From Bacteroidota bacterium (lineage in GTDB: Bacteria > Bacteroidota > Bacteroidia > 2-12-FULL-35-15), in assembly GCA_026391935.1 (NCBI GenBank), contig JAPLDC010000521.1:1-6495 (forward strand): a stretch of 6,495 bases of DNA, read 5' to 3'. The position numbers and the translations under genes were made by a program. Positions 1 to 6,245 of this stretch are shown here, one piece after another (positions within the stretch are counted from its first letter, which is position 1; each line of letters begins with the position of its first letter). The notes beneath the pieces were generated by a model, which did not search any database, was not told the origin of the DNA, and saw only the letters and a program-made list of their open reading frames with translations.

Positions 1-844
1 ATATTTCTTTCGGATCTTTTTTGGGAGCAATTGCATCAACGCGATTGAAACCAGCTTTATCAAAATGCCCTACTTTACTCATGATATTGCGGATACGATC
101 AAGGCAATCTTTATCATCCTTGCATTTATAGTCGGTAACACCGGATATTTCACAATGTGTGGTAGCACCTCCTAATGTTTCGTTATCAATATTTTCTCCG
201 ATCGCAGCTTTTACTAAATAAGAGCCTGCAAGAAAGATACTTCCTGTTTTATCAACGATCAGCGTTTCATCGCTCATGATCGGAAGGTAAGCCCCACCTG
301 CAACACAGCTTCCCATCACCGCTGAGATCTGCAAAATTCCCATGCTACTTATTACAGCGTTGTTGCGGAATATTCTACCGAAATGTTCTTTGTCAGGAAA
401 AATTTCATCTTGCAACGGCAAGTAAACACCAGCGCTATCAACTAGATAGATGATCGGTAAACGATTTTCCATGGCAATCTCCTGTGCACGCAAATTCTTT
501 TTTCCTGTAATAGGAAACCAAGCACCTGCTTTTACAGTAGCGTCATTGGCAAGAATAATACATTGACGACCGCTTACATATCCGATAACAATTACAACAC
601 CACCTGCAGCACATCCGCCATGCTCCTTATACATTTCGTCTCCTGCAAAGGCTGCAATCTCAATAGTTTTTGAATCTTTGTCGGTAAGATATTCAATTCG
701 CTCACGTGCAGTCATTTTACCCTGCTCATGCATTTTATCGATTTTGCTTTTACCTCCTCCCAAATAAATCTTTTCCAGCTTACGTTCCATTCCAGAAATA
801 AGCTGTTTCATCACATCTTCGTTTTTATTGAATTCTATATCCAT
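1..844 (-). CDS. Acyl-CoA carboxylase carboxyltransferase (beta) subunit, methylcrotonyl-CoA carboxylase type; N-terminal half, cut by the window edge
   Basis: This is the carboxyltransferase subunit of a biotin-dependent acyl-CoA carboxylase, which moves a carboxyl group from carboxybiotin on the partner alpha subunit to an acyl-CoA. The closest type I recognise is methylcrotonyl-CoA carboxylase beta (leucine breakdown). The reading frame is open from an ATG at 844 to the window edge, giving 281 residues of an expected roughly 540. Visible family features are the GKMTARERIEYL segment (42-53), GRQCIILANDATVKAG (92-107), LRAQEIA (118-124), DSAGVYLPLQ (136-145), FPDKEHFGRIF (149-159), and the glycine-rich MGSCVAGGAYLP (177-188), expected to form the oxyanion/CoA-binding region. 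LGGATTHCEISGVTDY (224-239) follows. The 'FPD..HFGRIF' stretch favours the methylcrotonyl over the propionyl type. No clear ribosome binding site precedes the ATG. A 277-bp gap upstream suggests its own promoter. Substrate is inferred; the family call is firm. Confidence 0.93.
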   Translation of the reverse strand, partial: MDIEFNKNEDVMKQLISGMERKLEKIYLGGGKSKIDKMHEQGKMTARERIEYLTDKDSKTIEIAAFAGDEMYKEHGGCAAGGVVIVIGYVSGRQCIILANDATVKAGAWFPITGKKNLRAQEIAMENRLPIIYLVDSAGVYLPLQDEIFPDKEHFGRIFRNNAVISSMGILQISAVMGSCVAGGAYLPIMSDETLIVDKTGSIFLAGSYLVKAAIGENIDNETLGGATTHCEISGVTDYKCKDDKDCLDRIRNIMSKVGHFDKAGFNRVDAIAPKKDPKEI

Positions 845-869
845 AATTGTTTAGTTCAACGTTCTTTAA

Positions 870-921
870 TTTCAAAGTTTATAGTTAGATAAGTAAATTG
901 ATCAAACATTAAACTTTGAAA
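870..921. repeat. 12-bp perfect inverted repeat with 28-bp spacer in the leader of the carboxylase gene
   Basis: TTTCAAAGTTTA at 870-881 is the exact reverse complement of TAAACTTTGAAA at 910-921. The spacer holds an 8-bp palindrome, TTGATCAA, at 898-905. A further copy of the core AACTTTGAA lies at 995-1003. The repeat lies 26 to 77 bp ahead of the carboxylase ATG, so it could be a pair of operator half-sites about 40 bp apart centre to centre, or an RNA stem in the 5' leader. No U-rich tract follows on the minus strand, so an intrinsic terminator is unlikely. The function is inferred; only the repeat itself is seen. Confidence 0.5.
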
Positions 922-941
922 CATGAATCTTATTTGATTGC

Positions 942-949
942 CAAATATA
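942..949 (-). promoter_or_regulatory. Candidate Bacteroidota-type -7 promoter element for the carboxylase gene
   Basis: The minus strand reads TATATTTG, an exact match to the Bacteroidota -7 consensus TAnnTTTG. It is the only such match in the 277-bp gap between wbqC and the carboxylase gene. Transcription would start near 935, giving a leader of about 90 nt that includes the inverted repeat at 870-921. A convincing -33 element (TTTG/TTG about 20 bp upstream) is not present, so the call is tentative. Confidence 0.35.
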
Positions 950-1121
950 ACAACAAATCATTGTTTTTGTTTAAAATCTCTAGCTTTTTAAGAGAACTTT
1001 GAACTGATTTTTGTCACATTGATTTAGGAAAATCCCATTCTGAAAAAAGGAGTAATAAATTTATCTGTTCTTTCAAATCCTCAGGAATTTTTCTATCTGT
1101 TCAAATTTTGAAACAATAGAA

Positions 1122-1739
1122 TTATAACGTTGCCAAGGACTCGGAGCCTTGGTTGAATAAAAGGTCAACAATGCTTAGATTTGGAAGGAAACCGTGTTTG
1201 GACCCAAATACTTGAATATAAGTTGTTGCTGTAAAGAGAGGATCTTTATTCAGGCTCTCTTTTGGTGAAATAATATTTCTTAGGTCAACTGAATTTGCAT
1301 AAGTTTCGTGGTATTCGCTGCTAAAAGAATAATTTGGTTTAAGCTTTAACAGTTTGAGAATCTCCTGATTCAACGATTCATTAAGATCGATCAGAAATTC
1401 AAATTTTTTATCCGTATAAAAAGGTAAAAAGTCATCTTCGTAATATTCAAAAAACGGGGAACATCTGTAACAGGATTCCAAGCTTCTCCAATGCAGTTTT
1501 TGCCAGTCGTGGTCGTAAGAGATTTTAATATCTTTTACAGCTTGCCGGTGATTGCGTTTTACTAATGGGATGCTTAATGTTAATGGTCCGTTTGGCGAAT
1601 AAATGTCACAGCGGCTTCTATAGGTTTGTTTTTGAAAATGCTCATGATGTTCGATGATGCATTCTTCATAATTTTTTAACTTGGAAAAATATTGAATAGG
1701 CGCTAGGTAAGCTGAAGAAAGTAATGCTAATTGGTTCAT
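1122..1739 (-). CDS. WbqC-family protein
   Basis: This 205-residue soluble protein belongs to the WbqC-like family, named for a protein in an O-antigen gene cluster and still without an established biochemical activity. Family hallmarks seen here are the N-terminal SSAYLAPIQYFSKL (8-21), HEHFQKQTYRSRCDI (32-46) followed by SPNGPLTLSIPL (48-59), DWQKLHWRSLESCYRCSPFFEYY (start 78, end 100; key residues W79, W84, R85, Y91, F96, Y99), and a C-terminal FGSKHGFLPNLSIVDLLFNQG (start 178; key residues H182, F184, N187, S189, D192, N196). There is no signal peptide or membrane segment. The ATG at 1739 starts directly at the conserved N-terminus, and no Shine-Dalgarno sequence is visible. It is the last gene of the parB-to-wbqC series, 113 bp after the shorter lepB. 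Length and motifs look complete. In the Bacteroidota this family is often found beside lepB, which suggests a role in envelope biogenesis, but that is inference. Confidence 0.88.
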   Translation of the reverse strand: MNQLALLSSAYLAPIQYFSKLKNYEECIIEHHEHFQKQTYRSRCDIYSPNGPLTLSIPLVKRNHRQAVKDIKISYDHDWQKLHWRSLESCYRCSPFFEYYEDDFLPFYTDKKFEFLIDLNESLNQEILKLLKLKPNYSFSSEYHETYANSVDLRNIISPKESLNKDPLFTATTYIQVFGSKHGFLPNLSIVDLLFNQGSESLATL

Positions 1740-1836
1740 TTATTCGCTGGTATACTCGTTCTAAACTTTTGATTTTTTCTTTTGTAAAAATAAATTTTTA
1801 TTTATAATCAGATTTTTTTTTGTTGTAAAATTTTCA

Positions 1837-1851
1837 CCACTTAACAAGTGG
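1837..1851 (-). other. Short hairpin directly after the shorter lepB stop codon
   Basis: On the minus strand, CCACTT-GTT-AAGTGG forms a 6-bp perfect stem with a 3-nt loop, beginning one base after the TAG stop of the shorter lepB. The bases that follow are A-rich rather than a U tract, so it does not qualify as a standard intrinsic terminator for this strand. It might slow 3' decay or act as a weak processing or attenuation element between lepB and wbqC. Only the inverted repeat is seen; any role is a guess. Confidence 0.3.
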
Positions 1852-1852
1852 G

Positions 1853-2911
1853 CTAGTCAATAGATTTAAACCATCTGTTACTACGAATGCTATTTCCACC
1901 ATCCGTTTTATCGATGGACATTAATATAAGAACAGCTTTGCCTACAATATGGTCTTCCGGAACAAACCCCCAGAAACGAGAGTCAGCAGAGTTATGACGA
2001 TTATCGCCCATCATAAAAAAGTAATTCATTTTAAAAGTATAATGTGTGGTGTATTTATTATTAATAAAAATAGAATCATTGCTGACACGAAGAACATTTT
2101 TTTCATAAACCTCAATGATCCTTTGGTAGAGTGGGAGAGAGTCCTTTGTCAATTTTACGGAATCGCCGGCTTTGGGAATATATATCGGACCGAAATGATC
2201 TACATTCCATAAAAAGTGTTCGCTTTCAGGAAACATATAATCATTGTATCCTCCTTTGCGGTCGAGCAATGGTTCAACAGATGTCACGTGAGGAAATTTT
2301 TTCATTTTCTGCACATTTTCGATATCTAAAGTGAACCAAAACTCACCTTTGTTTTGCATTCTGTCACCTTCTGTTATTCCAATTAATTTAAGAGAATCGT
2401 TATTGATAGAATCAACATCCGTTTTAATTTTGTAGTCGAATTGAAGTTTCTCTGCACGATCGTTAAATTTTCCATTTATATAAACTAAGCCATTGCGCAC
2501 TTCTAATGTATCACCGGAAATTCCGACACATCTTTTAATATAAAAAGTGCGCTGATCAACGGGACGGTCATCCTCCATAGGCCAATTAAAAACCACCACA
2601 TCATTGTGTTGGATAGTAGGTGTGCCGAAAAGTCGCACATAAGGTATCTTCAACCATTCCAGATAGGAATTAGTGTTTTCCGTGAATGGTAATCGTTGGT
2701 GTGCAAATGGAAATGAAATAGGAGTGATTGGAAGACGCGGACCGTAACTAAGTTTACTGACTAAAATATAATCACCTGTAAGCAGGGTCTTTTCCATCGA
2801 AGCAGAAGGAATAGTAAATGCTTCGAAAAAGAAGATCCTAAATAACAGGATTGCTAAAAAAGCAAAAATTATTGCTTTGATCCAATCTTTAATGGTTGAT
2901 TTTTTTATCAA
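1853..2911 (-). CDS. lepB: Signal peptidase I, S26 family, shorter of two tandem paralogs
   Basis: This protein cleaves signal peptides from exported proteins at the outer face of the cytoplasmic membrane. With a start at TTG 2911 it has 352 residues: one N-terminal membrane segment (about 10-28), then box B with IPSASMEKTL and the expected nucleophile Ser38, box D with YIKRCVGISGD and the general base Lys126, a periplasmic insertion of about 145 residues, and box E, GDNRHNSADSRFWGFVP (302-318). The catalytic Ser-Lys dyad is intact. It lacks the N-terminal membrane domain and the C-terminal membrane anchor of its neighbour 46 bp upstream, to which it is clearly related: 29 of 45 residues match around box B and 31 of 35 around box E. 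The start is uncertain. The in-frame codon is TTG, while an ATG at 2922 is out of frame and hits TGA at 2910-2908; one extra A in the run at 2916-2919 would give the natural-looking N-terminus MKKNLIKKSTIKDW. Function is confident, substrate preference unknown. Confidence 0.92.
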   Translation of the reverse strand: MIKKSTIKDWIKAIIFAFLAILLFRIFFFEAFTIPSASMEKTLLTGDYILVSKLSYGPRLPITPISFPFAHQRLPFTENTNSYLEWLKIPYVRLFGTPTIQHNDVVVFNWPMEDDRPVDQRTFYIKRCVGISGDTLEVRNGLVYINGKFNDRAEKLQFDYKIKTDVDSINNDSLKLIGITEGDRMQNKGEFWFTLDIENVQKMKKFPHVTSVEPLLDRKGGYNDYMFPESEHFLWNVDHFGPIYIPKAGDSVKLTKDSLPLYQRIIEVYEKNVLRVSNDSIFINNKYTTHYTFKMNYFFMMGDNRHNSADSRFWGFVPEDHIVGKAVLILMSIDKTDGGNSIRSNRWFKSID

Positions 2912-2957
2912 ATTCTTTTCATTACGCTCTCTTCAATCATCTGAAGGATTGGTAATG

Positions 2958-4709
2958 CTATTTTTTTACGATTTTTGTTGCACGTTTTTTTCTAAAATAA
3001 ACGAAAGCAACGATTCCTAATACAATAACAATAAAATGAACTAAGTAAGAGCGTGACAAGCCATCCGTACTAACGAAACAGAAAAAACGTTCCCATCTGA
3101 ATCTTCCTTTTTTTGAATCCTCAGTAAACGATTTAACCAAGCCCACACTTCCTGATAATGGATTTTTTTCTGGATCTTTTATGCTAAGCCAAACAAAAAC
3201 AGGTTTTCCAACAATATGGTCTTCCGGAACAACTCCCCAATAGCGTGAATCTGCTGAGTTTTGGCGGTTGTCACCCATCATGAAATAATAATTCATTTTA
3301 AAAGTATAGGACTTTGTTTCTATTCCATTGATAAAAATTTTATCTTTTTTAATTTCTAATTTGTTCAGTTCATAATTCTCAATGATGCGATTATATAATT
3401 TTATGTTAGTTGTATCAAGATTCACTGTTGCATTTTCTTTTGGAATAACAAAAGGTCCAAAATTGTCATTGTTCCATTTGATAGCAGGCGAATGAGGGAA
3501 TATTCTTTCTTGGTATTCTCCTTTTGGAGTAATTTCTTTTACAACTGAAATCACATTTTGTATCTTCTTTATTTGTTCAACGGTAGATAGAGGCATGTTC
3601 AATAAATAGTCGATCGTATCACCGGTAATACCGATTACGCCCATCTCATCAACATAAATATCATATTTGTCCAAAATACGGACATTCGGTACCGTTCTTC
3701 TGCTTTGTTGGTCGTATTCTCCGAAAATAAAACCGATGGTCTTTACAAAGTAGTGGTATTGTGCGTGCTCAGGTGTAACAACATGTTTGTCGTTGATGTA
3801 TACTTCGGCATTTTTAATTTCCAGTTTATCACCTGCGATGGCCACACAACGTTTAACATAATTTTCACGTTTATCAACGGGGCGAGCAACAACGTCTCCT
3901 ATAGGCTGAAACATACCTTCTCCAACCTCTATCCGTGCATCCGGTTTATTATAAAGACTCGAAACATGATTGTCCCTGCAAATTTGATAATAACTTTGAT
4001 TTTGATAATTCAATGCCACCGTATCACCATCAGGATAATTAAAAACGACAATGTCGTTGTTCTTAACATCACCAAATCCGGGTAAGCGGAAATAAGGCAA
4101 TTTGAACCATTCTAAATATGATTTGGTAGCCTTTGTTCCAGGAAGAGTGTGGTGTACAAATGGAAATGAAAGAGGAGTGTTTGGGATCTTAGCTCCGTAA
4201 CTTACTTTACTTACAAATAAATAATCACCTACCATCATCGATTTTTCAAGAGAAGAAGTAGGAATTGTAAATGCTTCGAAAAAGAATGTTCGGATCACGG
4301 TAGCTGCGATCACAGCAAAAACGATAGCTTCAGTCCATTCTCTTGCCATCGACGGTTTTAATTTGCTTTGGTCTTCAGGACCAACATATACCGTGTCTTT
4401 TTGAAAAGCAAGGTAGGGTAAATAGAAATATCCGAATAATAATGCGATTGTTTTGTCTTGAAAAGAACGTTTGTTGAATGATTTTGCAGTAAGCAAATAC
4501 ATTATCGCAACCATTAAAAAATTTATCCCGGGAGTAATTATTAGGAAGATCCACCACCAAGGCTTTTTTATCACTTTAAGCCAAACAATAAAATTATATG
4601 CCGGAATAAAAGCCTTCCATCCCTTTTCGCCTGCCATAGGAAATAGCTTCCAAAGTCCTATTATGGTTGTAATTGAAAAAAGTATGAGCAATAAATAAGA
4701 AGTATCCAT
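2958..4709 (-). CDS. lepB: Signal peptidase I, long form with DUF5684-like N-terminal membrane domain and C-terminal anchor
   Basis: This is a 583-residue signal peptidase I, much longer than the 324 residues of the E. coli enzyme. Residues 1-105 form a membrane domain with segments at about 3-21, 52-73 and 86-104. The loop GEKGWKAFIPAYNF (27-40), followed by a KKPWWW segment, resembles DUF5684. The peptidase starts with a further membrane segment at about 127-147, then box B, FTIPTSSLEKSM, with the expected nucleophile Ser153 followed by Leu rather than the usual Met. Box D is NYVKRCVAIAGD with Lys286, a periplasmic insertion spans about 309-467, and box E is GDNRQNSADSRYWGVVP (479-495). A C-terminal membrane segment (about 553-572) ends in a basic tail, KKRATKIVKK. 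Compared with the shorter paralog it has about 55 extra residues between boxes C and D (226-280). The ATG at 4709 is well placed. It lies 86 bp after dapB with no promoter seen between them. Known in the family: a Ser-Lys dyad protease. Inferred: the membrane domain helps placement or partner binding. Confidence 0.94.
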   Translation of the reverse strand: MDTSYLLLILFSITTIIGLWKLFPMAGEKGWKAFIPAYNFIVWLKVIKKPWWWIFLIITPGINFLMVAIMYLLTAKSFNKRSFQDKTIALLFGYFYLPYLAFQKDTVYVGPEDQSKLKPSMAREWTEAIVFAVIAATVIRTFFFEAFTIPTSSLEKSMMVGDYLFVSKVSYGAKIPNTPLSFPFVHHTLPGTKATKSYLEWFKLPYFRLPGFGDVKNNDIVVFNYPDGDTVALNYQNQSYYQICRDNHVSSLYNKPDARIEVGEGMFQPIGDVVARPVDKRENYVKRCVAIAGDKLEIKNAEVYINDKHVVTPEHAQYHYFVKTIGFIFGEYDQQSRRTVPNVRILDKYDIYVDEMGVIGITGDTIDYLLNMPLSTVEQIKKIQNVISVVKEITPKGEYQERIFPHSPAIKWNNDNFGPFVIPKENATVNLDTTNIKLYNRIIENYELNKLEIKKDKIFINGIETKSYTFKMNYYFMMGDNRQNSADSRYWGVVPEDHIVGKPVFVWLSIKDPEKNPLSGSVGLVKSFTEDSKKGRFRWERFFCFVSTDGLSRSYLVHFIVIVLGIVAFVYFRKKRATKIVKK

Positions 4710-4795
4710 AAATGCGTTCCGGTTTTGTGAGTTTAATTTTAATTTATAGTTATGAGTAACGAATCTCTAACCTTTTATTGTTTTAAAAATGTTAA

Positions 4796-5518
4796 TTAAT
4801 GTGAATTGTTTAGCAGATCATCCATTCCGAAGATCCCTTTTTTGTTTTTAACCCATTCTGCAGCAATTACAGCTCCTAAAGCAAATCCCTTTCGGTTGTG
4901 TGCAATGTGAGTAATATTTATTTCATCCACAGCAGAACTGTAAGAAACGGTATGCGTACCGGGTACTTCATCTATTCGTTTTGAAAGTATGCCGAGTTCA
5001 TTTTTGTTTTCAGTTACATCATTTACCCATTTGTTCTTTAAATCAATATTTTCAATTATTTGATTTGCTAATGAAATTGCAGTTCCACTGGGTGCATCCA
5101 ATTTATGAATATGGTGAATCTCTTCTATTGAAACAGAATAATCAGGATAGGCATTCATCAGTTTTGCTAGAGATTCATTTATTTTTAAAAATAAATTTAC
5201 GCCAATACTGTAGTTAGAAGAATAAAATAAAGTCTGATTATTTTTAATGCAATTTTGTTTTACATCAGCCAATTCTTTTTGCCATCCAGTTGTTCCCACA
5301 ACCACAGGAACATTTGCTTCAAAACATTTGTAAATATTTTTTATAACAGCTTCAGGAGTACTAAATTCAATGGCTACATCGGCTTGTTGAAGTTCTTCTG
5401 TTGTAAAAGAAGACGCATTTGAAATATCCACTTTCAAAACAATAGAGTGTCCTCGGGCGACAGCAATTTGCTCGATCTCTTTCCCCATTTTTCCATATCC
5501 GATAAGTGCGATCTTCAT
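4796..5518 (-). CDS. dapB: 4-hydroxy-tetrahydrodipicolinate reductase
   Basis: DapB reduces 4-hydroxy-tetrahydrodipicolinate to tetrahydrodipicolinate with NAD(P)H, a cytoplasmic step of the diaminopimelate/lysine pathway that supplies peptidoglycan. The 240-residue protein starts with the dinucleotide-binding loop LIGYGKMG (5-12). VVVGTTGW (72-79) and YSSNYSIGVN (99-108) follow, then the signature EIHHIHKLDAPSGTA (133-147), in which His135/His136 and Lys139 match the catalytic His-His and Lys of the E. coli enzyme and SGT binds substrate. VPGTHTVSY (185-193) and HIAHNRKGFALGAV (204-217) complete the C-terminal domain. It is about 30 residues shorter than the E. coli protein, as I would expect for the compact form seen in the Bacteroidota. 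The ATG at 5518 begins directly with the Rossmann strand; no Shine-Dalgarno sequence is evident. It lies 58 bp after the DUF5683 gene and 86 bp before the long lepB, in the same orientation. All key residues are present. Confidence 0.97.
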   Translation of the reverse strand: MKIALIGYGKMGKEIEQIAVARGHSIVLKVDISNASSFTTEELQQADVAIEFSTPEAVIKNIYKCFEANVPVVVGTTGWQKELADVKQNCIKNNQTLFYSSNYSIGVNLFLKINESLAKLMNAYPDYSVSIEEIHHIHKLDAPSGTAISLANQIIENIDLKNKWVNDVTENKNELGILSKRIDEVPGTHTVSYSSAVDEINITHIAHNRKGFALGAVIAAEWVKNKKGIFGMDDLLNNSH

Positions 5519-5576
5519 AATTTTTAAATTCTAAAACTAAATATTTTTTTTCATCTTGATGGAATAAGAGAGATCT

Positions 5577-6245
5577 TTAAAAACGAATATTTTTTCTCTT
5601 TCCTTCTTTGAATGTCAAACTAAAGTTAATTCCTGTTGTGTATTTGTTAGCGGCTATTGTGTTAATCAATGCCGGCTGTATTTTTAAAGACAGATCATCA
5701 CTCACATCAAAAGTAAACAAATGTGCATCAACACTTGCATCAATTATGTTAAAAGCATACAAGGCTGCAAAACCTATTACAGTTAGATCGCGGTAGCGAT
5801 GATAATATTTTTGCAAGGTATTCAGATTATCATCACTGTAAACACCAACATAATTATCAACTGTTGTAGGGTCCGCATCGATACGGTATTTATAGGCATT
5901 ACGGTATTTTAAATAATGCGATTGGTTAAATTGAAATGAATAGATCAATCCAGCTGTACCTGCATAAATGATAGGTACTTTCCAATATTTTTTATTGTAC
6001 ACCTGTCCGGCACCGGGTAAAACTGCAGATAAAAAGGTAGCCTTTTTTGGAGAATGATAGTTACTGATTTTTGTTTTTACAACTGAAAGGGTATCGTTTT
6101 TTAATGAATCATTTTTGATAATAGTAACAGTACTATCCTTTATCTGAGCAGTAAGGGATGGCGTAAAAAAAAGCAAAAAGGTTATTCCAATAAAAGATTG
6201 AAATAACCTGCTTGTGATACAGTTATGAAGGCTTAGTTTAGGCAT
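5577..6245 (-). CDS. DUF5683 domain protein with signal peptide, predicted envelope protein
   Basis: This 222-residue protein has no assigned function. It opens with a signal peptide: a basic start, a hydrophobic core at about 17-30 (FQSF to TPS), and a probable cleavage after LTA at residue 33, leaving Gln as the first mature residue, a common Bacteroidota pattern. A Ser/Thr/Asp/Lys-rich linker (34-66) follows. The family-type core then has KKATFLSAVLPGAGQVYN (67-84), KKYWKVPIIYAG (85-96) and NAYKYRIDADP (116-126). RDLTVIGFAALYAFNIIDA (152-170) follows, with SVDAHLF (171-177). Two or three hydrophobic stretches (about 89-104 and 155-170) suggest membrane association. The C-terminal part, ending in an alternating pattern before KEGKRKNIRF, may form beta strands. 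Its ATG overlaps the end of parB by 8 bp (6238-6245), indicating translational coupling. Its place between parB and dapB is a recurring arrangement in the Bacteroidota. The family call rests on these motifs; any role is unknown. Confidence 0.85.
   Translation of the reverse strand: MPKLSLHNCITSRLFQSFIGITFLLFFTPSLTAQIKDSTVTIIKNDSLKNDTLSVVKTKISNYHSPKKATFLSAVLPGAGQVYNKKYWKVPIIYAGTAGLIYSFQFNQSHYLKYRNAYKYRIDADPTTVDNYVGVYSDDNLNTLQKYYHRYRDLTVIGFAALYAFNIIDASVDAHLFTFDVSDDLSLKIQPALINTIAANKYTTGINFSLTFKEGKRKNIRF

Noticed and set aside
1014..1103. An open stretch of about 29 codons after wbqC, in the same frame as wbqC, reading like a short helical peptide (KIPEDLKEQINLLLLFSEW) on the minus strand
   Set aside because: It has no start codon apart from an internal TTG (the only ATG is its last codon), and stops lie on both sides (TGA at 1103-1101 and 1016-1014). 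A 29-codon open stretch is unremarkable by chance, and WbqC looks complete without it. A decayed small gene cannot be excluded.
1100..1112. TTCAAA-T-TTTGAA palindrome just after the wbqC stop as a possible terminator
   Set aside because: The arms are separated by a single base, so the usable stem would be short and all but two of its pairs A-U, and no U tract follows on the minus strand.
1949..2334. Two overlapping plus-strand open frames of 67 and 87 codons inside the shorter lepB
   Set aside because: They lie wholly inside a well-supported minus-strand gene, show no recognisable motifs and are the kind of antisense frame expected by chance.
3705..4085. A 126-codon plus-strand open frame inside the long lepB
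   Set aside because: It is antisense to conserved peptidase sequence, its translation is rich in Ile, Val and Asn with no domain pattern, and no promoter or ribosome site is visible.
4710..4795. A separate promoter for the lepB pair between dapB and the long lepB
   Set aside because: No TAnnTTTG element is found on the minus strand in this gap, nor in the gaps at 1740-1852 and 5519-5576. The region is only AT-rich, so a separate promoter is not supported.
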